From Streptosporangiaceae bacterium (GTDB taxonomy: Bacteria > Actinomycetota > Actinomycetes > Streptosporangiales > Streptosporangiaceae), in NCBI GenBank assembly GCA_025934375.1, contig JAICYD010000071.1, forward strand, positions 1 through 37,106: a stretch of 37,106 nt of DNA, in the 5' to 3' direction. Positions 23,764 to 32,673 of this stretch are shown piece after piece. How positions within the stretch are numbered: position 1 is the stretch's first letter; each line of letters begins with the position of its first letter. The position numbers were made by a program, and so were the translations under genes. Below the pieces are notes generated by a model. The model was not told the DNA's origin. It searched no databases and saw nothing but the letters and a program-made list of their open reading frames with translations.

Positions 23764-24354
23764 CTACCAGGCTGAGGTGGCTGACTTGCCGGCTTCCTGG
23801 TCGGCGGGCGCCTTGTCGCCTGACTGGGCGTCCTCGCCCTGGCTGCCGTCGCTTGCCTTCGCGTCATCACCGGCACTGGTGACGGTCGTGTCGGGCTCGG
23901 AGTCGGCGTCCATGGCCTCGCGGTACCGGCGCCAGACCAGCGTGCCGACGGCGCCCGCGGCGGCCAGGACGGTCGCCGACAAGGCCGACCACGCCAGCGC
24001 TGACCGCAGCGAGCGCTTGCGCCGCAGGTCCGGCGGGGTAACTTGCCAGGCGGTGGTCCGCAGCGCGGACGACACGCGAGGCGCGACCGTATTCGTCAGC
24101 GCGGCGGAGACAGCCGGGGCCGCGGTAGTTGTCGTGTACTCGGCTGCCTCCTCCAGGCGCGGCCCGGCCCAGCCGCGGGCGGAGTGAGTTCCGGCTCGCA
24201 GGCCTGCGTTCGCGCTCGCCGCGGCCACCTGCGCCCGCTGGGCGACCTCCTGGGCAGCCGCCTGCGCCGCGGACCCCAGGGACGCGGCGGCGATGGCCGC
24301 CCCCTGCGAAACCTTTGTCGCCCCCTGCTGGAGCTGACTCTTGGTGTTCACCAC
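23764..24354 (-). CDS. DUF5324-type single-span membrane protein
   Basis: The 196-residue protein has an Ala/Gln-rich N-terminal half (QQGATKVSQGAAIAAASLGS and following) that may form a long helix, one membrane span at about residues 126-146 (ALAWSALSATVLAAAGAVGT) and an acidic Asp/Ser-rich tail. Proteins of this layout (DUF5324) are found next to the peptidyl-prolyl isomerase, rhomboid and crgA genes in actinomycetes; their function is unknown. The open frame continues to 24660, but GTG 24354 has GGGAGG six bases upstream. It is divergent from the isomerase gene. Confidence 0.78.
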   Translation of the reverse strand: MVNTKSQLQQGATKVSQGAAIAAASLGSAAQAAAQEVAQRAQVAAASANAGLRAGTHSARGWAGPRLEEAAEYTTTTAAPAVSAALTNTVAPRVSSALRTTAWQVTPPDLRRKRSLRSALAWSALSATVLAAAGAVGTLVWRRYREAMDADSEPDTTVTSAGDDAKASDGSQGEDAQSGDKAPADQEAGKSATSAW

Positions 24355-24588
24355 TATGAGCCTCCCGATCTGCGGTTCCTCCTGCCACAGGTTCCCAGCG
24401 AAAGCGCGTTCAATCACGCCAGGCTGGCGGTTGTGTCCGTCGGGAGACCTCCGGTAGCCTTCCGGGCCGGTACGGTGAGGAGGAAGGGACTTGTGTTCAG
24501 CCCAGGGCCACCCCTGGAACCGCCCAGCACAAATCAGTGGAGAGTGACCGGATTGTCCGGCCACCGAATTCGAACCGGAGTCAATGGC

Positions 24589-25107
24589 ATGACGGAAACC
24601 CTGACCGCGACGCTGACGACCAGCCAGGGGACGATCACCATCCGGCTGTTCCCGGATCACGCCCCCAAGACCGTGCGGAATTTCGTCGAGCTAGCCGAGG
24701 GCGGCCGGGAGTGGACCGACCCGCGCACCAGGCAGGTCACCAAGGACAAGCTCTACGACGGGACGATCTTCCACCGCGTGATCCCCCAGTTCATGATCCA
24801 GGGCGGCGACCCGCTCGGTAACGGTACCGGTGGTCCTGGCTATAAGTTCGCCGACGAGATCCACCCGGACCTCACCTTCGACCGGCCGTACCTGCTAGCC
24901 ATGGCCAACGCCGGGCCAGGCACCAACGGCTCGCAGTTCTTCATCACGGTGGTGCCCACCTACTGGCTGAACGGCAAGCACACCATCTTCGGAGAGGTGG
25001 TCAGCGGCAAGGAGGTTGTCGACGCGATCGCCAACGCCGCGACCAGGCCCGGCGACCGCCCCGTCACCGACGTGGTGGTCCAGTCGGTCGCCATCACGCG
25101 CGGCTAG
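24589..25107 (+). CDS. ppiA: Cyclophilin-type peptidyl-prolyl cis-trans isomerase
   Basis: This 172-residue cytosolic cyclophilin isomerises Xaa-Pro bonds. The core motifs are all present: TIFHRVIPQFMIQGGDPLGNGTGGPGYKF with the catalytic Arg and Gln, LAMANAGPGTNGSQFFI and LNGKHTIFGEVVSG. There is no signal peptide or membrane anchor. ATG 24589 has GGAG upstream and gives the usual length, although the frame is open from 24043. It lies in the conserved actinobacterial neighbourhood with the rhomboid gene 19 bases downstream, so both are probably co-transcribed. Confidence 0.95.
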   Translation: MTETLTATLTTSQGTITIRLFPDHAPKTVRNFVELAEGGREWTDPRTRQVTKDKLYDGTIFHRVIPQFMIQGGDPLGNGTGGPGYKFADEIHPDLTFDRPYLLAMANAGPGTNGSQFFITVVPTYWLNGKHTIFGEVVSGKEVVDAIANAATRPGDRPVTDVVVQSVAITRG

Positions 25108-25126
25108 CTGGCAGGCAGGTAACCCC

Positions 25127-26065
25127 ATGACCGCCCCCGACCAGGAGTCGCAGTCGTCCCCCGCGGGGGCGACCCCCCGTACCCCCCCGCAGGCATCCCC
25201 CGGGGAGGCCACCCCCCGGGACGCCAACGAGCCTGGCGATGCCGGCCGCCCGCCGACTTGCTTCCGGCACCCGGGCCGGGAGACGTACGTCTCGTGCGTT
25301 CGCTGCGGGCGGCCAGCGTGCCCGGACTGCCTGCGATCGGCGGCGGTTGGCCAGCAGTGCGTTGAGTGCGTGCGGGAGGGTCACCGGACCAGCCGTCCGG
25401 TAGCGGCCGCCTGCGGCGGCCGCCCTTCCCGCTCCGCGATCGTCACGTGGAGCCTGATCGCGGTCAACGTGATCATCTTCCTCGCCGAGGTGACCAAGCC
25501 CACCTTGCTCTACGACTGGGGCATGTACGGCCGGGCGGTCGCTGGCGGCCAGTGGTACCGGCTGCTGACGTCGGCGTTCACCGCGCCGGGAACCAGCTTC
25601 GGCGGGTGGGGGCTGCTGGACATCGCGTTCAACATGTGGGCGCTGTACTTTGTCGGGCCCGAACTGGAGCGCCTGCTCGGCCCGGTTCGGTACCTGGCGG
25701 TGTACCTGCTGAGCGCGATCGGCGGCGCCGTGCTGTTTTACTACCTCGCCCCGGACGCCCTCGCGGCCGGCGCCTCCGGCGCCGTCTTCGGCCTGTTCGG
25801 CGCGTGGTTCGTGGTCACCCGGCGACTGCGCCTGGACACCCGGGGCATCGTGATGCTGATAGCGATCAACCTCGTCTTCAGCTTCACCGTGCGGAACATC
25901 GCATGGCAGGATCACCTCGGCGGGCTAATCGTGGGCGCGGCGCTCACCGCCGCCTACGCCTACGCGCCCCGCAAGAACCGCGCCGCCATCCAGCTGGCCG
26001 CGACCATCGCGGTGGTGGTGATCTTGGCCGTCGCCGTGATCATCAGGAACGGCCAGCTGAGCTAG
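25127..26065 (+). CDS. Rhomboid-family intramembrane serine protease with N-terminal Cys-rich domain
   Basis: The 312-residue membrane protein starts with a Ser/Pro/Thr-rich linker from GC-rich low-complexity DNA (about residues 5-40). A zinc-binding B-box-like domain follows, with Cys/His pattern CFRHPGR, CVRCGRPACPDCLR, CVEC. The rhomboid core has about six spans. The catalytic Ser is in GASGAVFGLFGAW and the His in QDHLGGLIVGA; WYRLLTSAFTAPG and NMWALYFVGPELERLLG are also typical. Rhomboids cut membrane-anchored substrates within the bilayer; the substrate here is unknown. It ends three bases before the stop of the convergent crgA. Confidence 0.95.
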   Translation: MTAPDQESQSSPAGATPRTPPQASPGEATPRDANEPGDAGRPPTCFRHPGRETYVSCVRCGRPACPDCLRSAAVGQQCVECVREGHRTSRPVAAACGGRPSRSAIVTWSLIAVNVIIFLAEVTKPTLLYDWGMYGRAVAGGQWYRLLTSAFTAPGTSFGGWGLLDIAFNMWALYFVGPELERLLGPVRYLAVYLLSAIGGAVLFYYLAPDALAAGASGAVFGLFGAWFVVTRRLRLDTRGIVMLIAINLVFSFTVRNIAWQDHLGGLIVGAALTAAYAYAPRKNRAAIQLAATIAVVVILAVAVIIRNGQLS

Positions 26066-26068
26066 CCC

Positions 26069-26320
26069 TTACCGCCAGTTGGTGGCGAGGACCACGCCCG
26101 CGACGATCAGGCCGAAGCCACCCACCAGGTTCCACGGACCCAGCGTCCGCAGCCCCGGCATGTCCCCTTGAGTGACGTAGTACAGCGCGATCCAGATCAG
26201 CCCGACTACAAAGCAGGCGATCATCGTCGGCGCTAGCCACGGCGGGCTGACCTTCCGCCGAGCCGACTTCGTCGGCGGCGGCGTGTATACCGGCTTCTTC
26301 CGGACACGGGACTTGGGCAC
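26069..26320 (-). CDS. crgA: Cell division inhibitor/septation protein CrgA
   Basis: The 83-residue protein has the CrgA layout: a basic cytoplasmic N-terminus (MPKSRVRKKPVYTPPPTKSA), a span WLAPTMIACFVVGLIWIALYYV, the short loop TQGDMPGLRTLGPWN and a second span ending in ATNWR. CrgA is found only in actinobacteria, interacts with FtsZ, FtsQ, FtsI and the SEDS/PBP machinery, and coordinates septum assembly. It is downstream of pknB on the same strand with a gap of about 105 bases and is convergent with the rhomboid gene, the standard arrangement for the phylum. Confidence 0.96.
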   Translation of the reverse strand: MPKSRVRKKPVYTPPPTKSARRKVSPPWLAPTMIACFVVGLIWIALYYVTQGDMPGLRTLGPWNLVGGFGLIVAGVVLATNWR

Positions 26321-26426
26321 CGCGCACCTCCTGCATGCAATCGTCGGCCTGACGCATAAGACTATCCGTCCCGACGCGCACTTTCATCGGTGTCCACCCA
26401 TCGTGGGTTAGCGACACTTTCGTGAC

Positions 26427-28292
26427 CTAGTGGCTGGGGGGTCCCCCGTTACCGCCCGGGTTGGGGGTGCCCGTGGTGTTGGTGTCGGTGGGCGTCGGGG
26501 TGGCGGTCGCGGTAGCCGTATTGGTCGGCGTGCTCGTCGGCGTGGTGGGAGTCGGGGTCGGGGTCGCGGTCGCCTGGGGCTGGTAGAAGATCGTGATCGT
26601 GGTGCCCCGCGGCTTTGAGCTATTGGGTGCGGGGTTCTGGCTCCACACCACCCCCGGCTGGACCGGCTGGTTCGACGGGGCCGACTGCGGCTGCGGGTTC
26701 ACCTGGAAGCCCTGGTTCTCCAGATCCTGCTGGGCCTGCAGGTACTGCTCGCCGATAACCGACTTGACCGTGACCCCGCCGCCGGAGACGTAGAGGGTGA
26801 CCGTCGAGCCCGGTGCCACCACGGAATTGCCGGCCGGATCCTGCTTGTCGACCGTTCCCTGGGGCGCGGTCGAGTTCGGGTCCTGCTGCTGGTTGACCAC
26901 CAGCCCGAGTTTCTGAAGCTGGGCCTGGGCGTCATTGACCTGCTTACCGGTCACGTCGGGCACGGTGACCTTGGCCTGCCCGGCGGAGACGAAGATCGTC
27001 ACCGGGGTGGTGGGGGACGCGGCGGCGCCATTGGTCGGATTGGTGTCGATCACGAGGCCCTTTTGGACCGTGGCGCTGCTCTGCTGCTGGATCGTGTAGG
27101 TGAGCCCCGCCTGCCGGATCTGGGCCTCGGCCTGGGCCAGGGGCAAGTTGTTCACGGTCGGCACGAAGTAGGTCTTGCCGCCGCTGTTCATCAGCGAGAC
27201 GACCACGGCGACGACGGCGATGATGACCGCCGCCGGGATCAGCCACGGCAGCCAGCGCCGCGCCCAGCTCTTGCGCTGCGGCGGGTAACCGCCGCCGCCG
27301 TAGGTGGCGGGGTCGAACCCGCCCGTTCGCGGCGGGTAGCCCTGCATCCCAGTGCCGGGGCCGGCCATCATCGCGGCCGGGCCCATCCGCTGGGTGCGGT
27401 CGGCGTAGTCGCCGAAGTGCTCGGCCCGGGTGGGCGGGGCCGCCATCGCGGCGACCTGCATGCCGGAGGCGGCGCGCTGGATGTCGGCCTGCATCTCGGC
27501 CGCCGACTGGTAGCGGTCGCCGGGCGGCTTCGCCATCGCCTTCAACACGATGGCGTCCGCCCACGGCGGGATGTCCGGGTCCAGCCGCGACGGCGGGATC
27601 GGGTTCTCCCGCACGTGCTGGTAGGCGATCGCCACCGGGGAGTCCCCGGTGAACGGCGGCCGGCCGGTCAGCAGCTCGTACATGAGGCAGCCGGTGGAGT
27701 ACAGGTCACTGCGGGCGTCGACCCGCTCACCGCGGGCCTGCTCCGGCGACAGGTACTGCGCGGTCCCGATGACCTGGGCGGTCTGCGTCATCGTGGCCTG
27801 CGCGTCGCTCATCGCGCGGGCGATGCCGAAGTCCATCACCTTGATGTCGCCGTTGCGGGTCACCATCACGTTGCCGGGCTTGATGTCCCGGTGCACGATC
27901 CCCGCCTGGTGGCTGTACTCCAGCGCGCGCAGCACGCCGTTGACGATCTCCAGGGTGCGCTCGGGCAGCAGCCGGTGGCCCTCGATCAGCAGGTCACGAA
28001 CCGTGCGGCCGTCCACGTACTCCATCACGATGTACGGCACGCCACTGGCGCCGTCCTCGCCGGTGTCGTAGACCGCCACGATGGAGGGGTGGTTCAGCGA
28101 GGCGGCCGACTGCGCCTCACGGCGGAACCGCGCCTGGAACGTGTGGTCACGCGCGAGATCCGGGCGCAGCGTCTTGATGGCGACGATGCGGTCGAGCCGG
28201 AGGTCCCGGGCCCGGTACACCTCCGCCATGCCACCGCGGCCGACGACACCCTCAAGTTCATAGCGGTCACCGAGCAACCTGGGCTGAGTCAT
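26427..28292 (-). CDS. pknB: Serine/threonine protein kinase PknB with PASTA repeats
   Basis: PknB senses cell-wall fragments outside and phosphorylates division and wall-synthesis proteins inside. The kinase domain (residues about 10-270) has VGRGGMAEVYRA, the Lys in VAIKTL, HRDIKPGN, DFG in VMDFGIARA and the TMTQTAQVIGTAQYLSPEQ activation loop. A span (WLPWLIPAAVIIAVVAVVVS) lies near residue 350. Three PASTA repeats then follow, each with a VP/VK...G...A...L..G pattern, and a Thr/Pro-rich tail that may be flexible or glycosylated. I use ATG 28292 (MTQPRLLGDRYELEG); GTG 28301 is possible. It follows pknA by 46 bases in the same operon. Confidence 0.95.
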   Translation of the reverse strand: MTQPRLLGDRYELEGVVGRGGMAEVYRARDLRLDRIVAIKTLRPDLARDHTFQARFRREAQSAASLNHPSIVAVYDTGEDGASGVPYIVMEYVDGRTVRDLLIEGHRLLPERTLEIVNGVLRALEYSHQAGIVHRDIKPGNVMVTRNGDIKVMDFGIARAMSDAQATMTQTAQVIGTAQYLSPEQARGERVDARSDLYSTGCLMYELLTGRPPFTGDSPVAIAYQHVRENPIPPSRLDPDIPPWADAIVLKAMAKPPGDRYQSAAEMQADIQRAASGMQVAAMAAPPTRAEHFGDYADRTQRMGPAAMMAGPGTGMQGYPPRTGGFDPATYGGGGYPPQRKSWARRWLPWLIPAAVIIAVVAVVVSLMNSGGKTYFVPTVNNLPLAQAEAQIRQAGLTYTIQQQSSATVQKGLVIDTNPTNGAAASPTTPVTIFVSAGQAKVTVPDVTGKQVNDAQAQLQKLGLVVNQQQDPNSTAPQGTVDKQDPAGNSVVAPGSTVTLYVSGGGVTVKSVIGEQYLQAQQDLENQGFQVNPQPQSAPSNQPVQPGVVWSQNPAPNSSKPRGTTITIFYQPQATATPTPTPTTPTSTPTNTATATATPTPTDTNTTGTPNPGGNGGPPSH

Positions 28293-28338
28293 GTCTCGCA
28301 CTTTTCCAAACCGCCCTGCAATCTAGGTGTCATCCTCA

Positions 28339-29742
28339 TCAAGTCCCGGTCCCAGTGGCGGGCGCCATCGTGGTGGAAGTATTGCTCGGACTCGCCGACG
28401 TTGATGGTGACGTCGATACTGTGGGCGTAGGCGACGTGGTCGCCGACGATGAGGTAGACGGCGTCGGAGTCGGCGTAACCGTCTTGGTCGGCGGCACCTT
28501 CGTTGGAGTTGTCGTCGTCGCCGGGCTGGTCGTCGCCGACCGGGTCGGCCTCCCCGTTGACGTCGGTACGGTTCCTACATTAGTGCTTGTCGCCGGGCTG
28601 GTACCCGGGGTTGGCCCCACAGAGGCCGTCGCCGGGCTTACCGCCTGGCTAACCGACCCGGATGGCCCGTTGGTGCTGCTGGTCAGGTTCGGGGGAGCGC
28701 CGCCACCGCTCAGCAGGAGGGCGAGCACCGCCGCGGTGACACCGCAGACCGCGACTCCGGCCCCGCCCGCGATGACCCGGCGCCGAGTGAACGGTGAGGC
28801 CAGGCTCCGTTGCGTGCTGGATAGCTCTTCGTCGTAGGCCGCGGCGGACGTGATGGGGTAGTCGGGGACCAGGGGAAGGTCGGAGGTCATGGTGATGTTC
28901 ATGGCGCCGCTGCCGCGGCGCAGGGCGGACATGATCACCTCGGCCCGGTCGGCGACGTGCAGGGCGGTTTCCGGGCGGCCCTCGGGCGTCTTGGCCAGCA
29001 TCGACATCACCAGGTCACTGACCGGGCGGGGCACGTCCGACGGCAGCGGCGGCACCGGATCGTGCTTGTGCATGATCGCGATCGCCAGCGGCTGCTCGGC
29101 CACGAACGGGGGCTCGCCGGCGAGGCACTCGTAGGCGACGACGCCCAGGGAGTAAATGTCGGACGCGCCGGTGACCACGGCCCCGGTCGCCTGTTCCGGC
29201 GAGACGTACATCGCGGTGCCCATCACGATCCCGGTCGCGGTCAGCTGCGGGTCCCCGGACTCACGGGCCTTCGCGATGCCGAAGTCGGTGATCTTGGTGG
29301 TGCCGTCCCCCATGATCAGCAGGTTGCCGGGCTTGATGTCGCGGTGCACGATGCCGGCGTTGTGCGCCACGTCCAGCGCGCGGGCGGCCTGGGCGACGAC
29401 GTCCATCGTGTTATAGGCCGACAGCCGGCCGACCCGCTCCAGGATCTGCGACAGCGGCTCGCCGTTGACCAGCTCCATGACCAGGTAAGGGCCGCCGAGC
29501 GGGCTGTTCTCGCCGTAGTTGAAGACGCGGGTGATGCCCGGGTGCGACAGCGACGCGGCATACCGGGCCTCGGCCCGGAACCGGGCACGGAACTGCTCGT
29601 CGCCGGCGTGCTGGGTCGATAGGAGCTTAACCGCGACCGGGCGGCCGAGCACGACGTCGGTACCTGCCCAGACCTCGCCCATGCCCCCGGACGCGATGCG
29701 ATAGTCCAGCTGGTAGCGGCCGTCGAGAACGTAATCGGTCAC
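28339..29742 (-). CDS. pknA: Serine/threonine protein kinase PknA
   Basis: The 467-residue membrane kinase has an N-terminal kinase domain (about residues 9-270) with RIASGGMGEVWAGTD, VAVKLL, HRDIKPGN, TDFGIAKA and TGIVMGTAMYVSPEQA. One span (VIAGGAGVAVCGVTAAVLAL) occurs near residue 325. The outer part is a Ser/Thr/Pro-rich tail of about 120 residues without PASTA domains. It acts with PknB in controlling cell shape and division. Its GTG start overlaps the pbpA stop as GTGA, so both are translated in step. Confidence 0.94.
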   Translation of the reverse strand: MTDYVLDGRYQLDYRIASGGMGEVWAGTDVVLGRPVAVKLLSTQHAGDEQFRARFRAEARYAASLSHPGITRVFNYGENSPLGGPYLVMELVNGEPLSQILERVGRLSAYNTMDVVAQAARALDVAHNAGIVHRDIKPGNLLIMGDGTTKITDFGIAKARESGDPQLTATGIVMGTAMYVSPEQATGAVVTGASDIYSLGVVAYECLAGEPPFVAEQPLAIAIMHKHDPVPPLPSDVPRPVSDLVMSMLAKTPEGRPETALHVADRAEVIMSALRRGSGAMNITMTSDLPLVPDYPITSAAAYDEELSSTQRSLASPFTRRRVIAGGAGVAVCGVTAAVLALLLSGGGAPPNLTSSTNGPSGSVSQAVSPATASVGPTPGTSPATSTNVGTVPTSTGRPTRSATTSPATTTTPTKVPPTKTVTPTPTPSTSSSATTSPTPTVSTSPSTSASPSNTSTTMAPATGTGT

Positions 29743-31220
29743 GATTTCCCCAGGGCTGCCTTGATGACGTCGATCGCGATCGGCGCGGCCGCGGCCGCGC
29801 CATAGCCACCGCCTTGAACTATGACGCCGACGGCGATCGTCGGGTTGTCGGCCGGGGCGAAAGCGGTGAATACGGCGTCAGCGCGGCTGGCGCCGACGAC
29901 CCCGTTCTGCGCGGTTCCGGTCTTCCCGGCGATGTTGAGGTTCTGCGCGCCCGCGTTGGCGACCGCGCCCGCCGCGGTGCCGCTTTGCACCACCGCGATC
30001 ATCATCTGCTTCTCGAACCCGGCGATGGTGGGGCTGATCGGGCGGCTCAGCGCGGTTGGCGTCGCCTGGCTGACGACCGACAGGTCGGACGCGGTGACCT
30101 GCTGGATCAGGTAGGGCTTCATCAGCGTGCCGTTGTTGGCGATCGTGGCGGCGATCATCGCCAGCTGCAGCGGCGTCGCCGTGGTGTCGTGCTGGCCGAT
30201 CGCGTCAAAGGCGGTGAGCGACTTGTCGGCCTCGGCGGTGAAGCTGCTCTTGGCCGCGGTAACACCCGGGATGTCCATGGCCTGGTTGAAGCCATAAGGG
30301 CCGGCCATGGCCTTCAGGGCATCGCCGCCGAGCTGGATGCCGAGCCCGGCGAACGGGGTGTTGCAGGACTGGGCGAACGCCGTGATGGCGGGCGTCTTGC
30401 CGGATCCGTCGCCGCACTTCTCGCCGTTGTCGTTGTTGAGGAAGTTGCCGTTCGGCAGCTTCAGCGGCTGCGGCGAGTCAAGGAGGGTGTTGGGGTTGTT
30501 GGCAGGGTTTTGCGAGTACCAGGCGGAGCTGGTGACGATCTTGAAGGTCGAGCCGGGCGGGAACGCCGACTGGGCCGCGTTGTTCAGCAGCGGGCTGGGC
30601 ACCTGGGCCAGCAGGGCCTGGTCGTTCTTGTTCAGCTGCGCCACGTCATGGGTGGCGAGCAGGTTGGTGTCGTAGCTGGGGTAGGAGGCCATCGCCAGGA
30701 TGGCCCCGGTCTTCGGGTTCAGCGCGACGACGCCGCCGACGTGGCCGGTGCCCTGCAGGATCGCCTTCAGGCCGTCGTAGGCGGCCTGCTGGATCTTGGA
30801 GTTGACGGTGACCTGCACCGTCGCGCCCTTGCGGGGCTTGCTAGTGATCATGTCGATGAAGTTGCGGAAGCTCAGCGATGAGTCGTTGCCCGCCAGTACC
30901 CCGTTTTCCGCCTTTTCCACCCCGGTGGCGGTCGGAAATACCGTGTAGAAGCCGGTTACTGGCGCGAACACCTTGGAATTGGCGTAAACCCGTAGGTAGT
31001 GGTAAAAGTCGTCGCTCGGCTTCGTGCCCGCGATTGTCACGCCGTCGGCGGTGACGATGTCGCCCCGCTGGTACTGGAACTGGGCCGCCAGCGCGCGGCT
31101 GTTGCCGGGCCGGCTGGCCAGGCTGGTCGTCTCGAACCCTTGCAGGTAGTTGACGTTGATCATCAGGGCCAGGAACATCACCAGGACGGCGATCGAGACC
31201 CTCTTCAGCGCGCGGTTCAC
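29739..31220 (-). CDS. pbpA: Penicillin-binding protein 2 / PbpA-type transpeptidase
   Basis: The 493-residue class B penicillin-binding protein cross-links peptidoglycan. It has an N-terminal anchor (VSIAVLVMFLALMINVNYLQ), a short dimerisation region with RGDIVTADG, and a transpeptidase domain with the nucleophile Ser224 in PPGSTFK, SCN at about residues 285-287 and KTG in IAGKTGTAQ. It is paired with the preceding SEDS glycosyltransferase. GTG 31220 overlaps the stop of the upstream gene by four bases, and the stop overlaps pknA. Confidence 0.95.
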   Translation of the reverse strand: MNRALKRVSIAVLVMFLALMINVNYLQGFETTSLASRPGNSRALAAQFQYQRGDIVTADGVTIAGTKPSDDFYHYLRVYANSKVFAPVTGFYTVFPTATGVEKAENGVLAGNDSSLSFRNFIDMITSKPRKGATVQVTVNSKIQQAAYDGLKAILQGTGHVGGVVALNPKTGAILAMASYPSYDTNLLATHDVAQLNKNDQALLAQVPSPLLNNAAQSAFPPGSTFKIVTSSAWYSQNPANNPNTLLDSPQPLKLPNGNFLNNDNGEKCGDGSGKTPAITAFAQSCNTPFAGLGIQLGGDALKAMAGPYGFNQAMDIPGVTAAKSSFTAEADKSLTAFDAIGQHDTTATPLQLAMIAATIANNGTLMKPYLIQQVTASDLSVVSQATPTALSRPISPTIAGFEKQMMIAVVQSGTAAGAVANAGAQNLNIAGKTGTAQNGVVGASRADAVFTAFAPADNPTIAVGVIVQGGGYGAAAAAPIAIDVIKAALGKS

Positions 31221-32662
31221 CGGATCGACACCACCTGGGTCATCCCCTCATCCTGGATCGGCTTGGGCGCCGGGCGCCGGGCGGAGTCGCTCAGCCGGGC
31301 GAGGATCCCGATCAGCACCCAGTTCGCGATGAGGCTCGACCCGCCCTGCGACATGAACGGAGTGGTGATGCCGGTGAGCGGGATCAGCCGGGTGACGCCG
31401 CCGACGATCACGAAGACCTGCAGCGCGAAGGTGAAGGACAGGCCGCCCGCCAGCAGCTTGGAGAACGGGTCCTTGACCATCAGCGCGGTGCGCAGCCCGC
31501 GCTGCGCCAGCAGCCCGTACATCAGCAGGATCGCCATCACGCCGGCCAGGCCGAGTTCCTCGCCAAGCCCGCTGAAGATGAAGTCGCTTTGCACCAGCGG
31601 GGTCAGGTACGGCTGGCCGCCGCCCAGGCCCTTGCCGAGCAGGCCGCCATTGGCCATCCCGTACAGCCCCTGGACCAGCTGGAAGGCCTGGTTCTCCACG
31701 AGCTTGGGATCGAACGGGTGCTGCCAGATCTGGAACCGCAGCGCGACGTGCGAGAAGAGCTTCGCGGTCAAGAACGCCCCGCCGACGAAAAGCCCCAGGC
31801 CGATCAGCAGCCAGGAGGTCCGTGAGGTGGCGATGTAGAGCGTCGCCACGAACAGGCCCATGAAGACCGCGCTCATCCCCACGTCGCTTTCCAGCACCAG
31901 CAGGACCAGGCTGAGCCCCCAGATGGCGAGGATCGGGCCGAGGTCGCGGCCGCGCGGCAAGTCGATGCCGAGGACGCGCTTGCCCGCCAGGGCGAGCACG
32001 TCGCGCTTGGCGACCAGGTAACCGGAGAAGAACACCGCCAGCGCCAGCCGGCCGAACTCACCCGGCTGGAGGCTGAACGGGCCGATGGCGATCTGGATCT
32101 TCGCCCCGCTCGCGGCGACACCGCTGATCGACGACGGGAGCAGGCCGGGCAGCGCGATGAGGGACATGCCGACCAGGCCGAAGATGTAGGTGTAGCGCTG
32201 CAGGACCCGCGGCTCGCTGATGAACTTGATGACCGCGACGAAGCACGCGACCCCGATCAGCGTGTAGATCAGCTGAGTGGTCGTCGTCGACGTGGTCATG
32301 GGGATGAACAGGCCCTTTTTGCCGAAGCCGGGGTTCCCGTACTTGCCGGCCAGCGTGAGCCGGTAGATGAACACGATCCCGATGCCGTTCAGCATCGTAG
32401 CCAGCGGCAGCAGCAACGGGTCCGCGTACGGCGCCCAGCGCCTGATCGCCAGGTGCGCGCCCAGGGTGACCACGATGAAGGCGACCAGGTACCCGAAGAT
32501 GGTGGAAAGGTGCTGGCCCTTGAGGCTGCCCGCGACGTTGATGAACGCGAAGGCCACCACGCCGAAGGCGAGCGTGAGCATGGACAGCTCAGAGTTCCGC
32601 CGTGGCTCGGGTACCTCGTCGGGCTCATTCAGCGCCGGACCGGGCATGGTCATACTGCTCAT
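31217..32662 (-). CDS. SEDS-family peptidoglycan glycosyltransferase (FtsW/RodA type)
   Basis: The 481-residue protein is a polytopic membrane protein of the FtsW/RodA/SpoVE family, which polymerises lipid II with a partner class B PBP. About twelve hydrophobic segments can be counted. Family motifs include LQPGEFGRLALAVFFSGYLV, LESDVGMSAVFMGLFVATLY, GLYGMANGGLLGKGLGGGQP, SDFIFSGLGEELGLAG and the C-terminal PLTGITTPFMSQGGSSLIAN. ATG 32662 follows the pstP stop by 11 bases; internal ATG 32653 is also possible. In this conserved cluster the gene is usually named rodA or ftsW. Confidence 0.95.
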   Translation of the reverse strand: MSSMTMPGPALNEPDEVPEPRRNSELSMLTLAFGVVAFAFINVAGSLKGQHLSTIFGYLVAFIVVTLGAHLAIRRWAPYADPLLLPLATMLNGIGIVFIYRLTLAGKYGNPGFGKKGLFIPMTTSTTTTQLIYTLIGVACFVAVIKFISEPRVLQRYTYIFGLVGMSLIALPGLLPSSISGVAASGAKIQIAIGPFSLQPGEFGRLALAVFFSGYLVAKRDVLALAGKRVLGIDLPRGRDLGPILAIWGLSLVLLVLESDVGMSAVFMGLFVATLYIATSRTSWLLIGLGLFVGGAFLTAKLFSHVALRFQIWQHPFDPKLVENQAFQLVQGLYGMANGGLLGKGLGGGQPYLTPLVQSDFIFSGLGEELGLAGVMAILLMYGLLAQRGLRTALMVKDPFSKLLAGGLSFTFALQVFVIVGGVTRLIPLTGITTPFMSQGGSSLIANWVLIGILARLSDSARRPAPKPIQDEGMTQVVSIR

Positions 32663-32673
32663 GGGCTAGGACT

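Noticed and set aside
27063..28430. 455-codon open frame on the plus strand antisense to pknB
   Set aside because: Shadow of the kinase gene; no recognisable domain, and the opposite strand has clear kinase and PASTA features.
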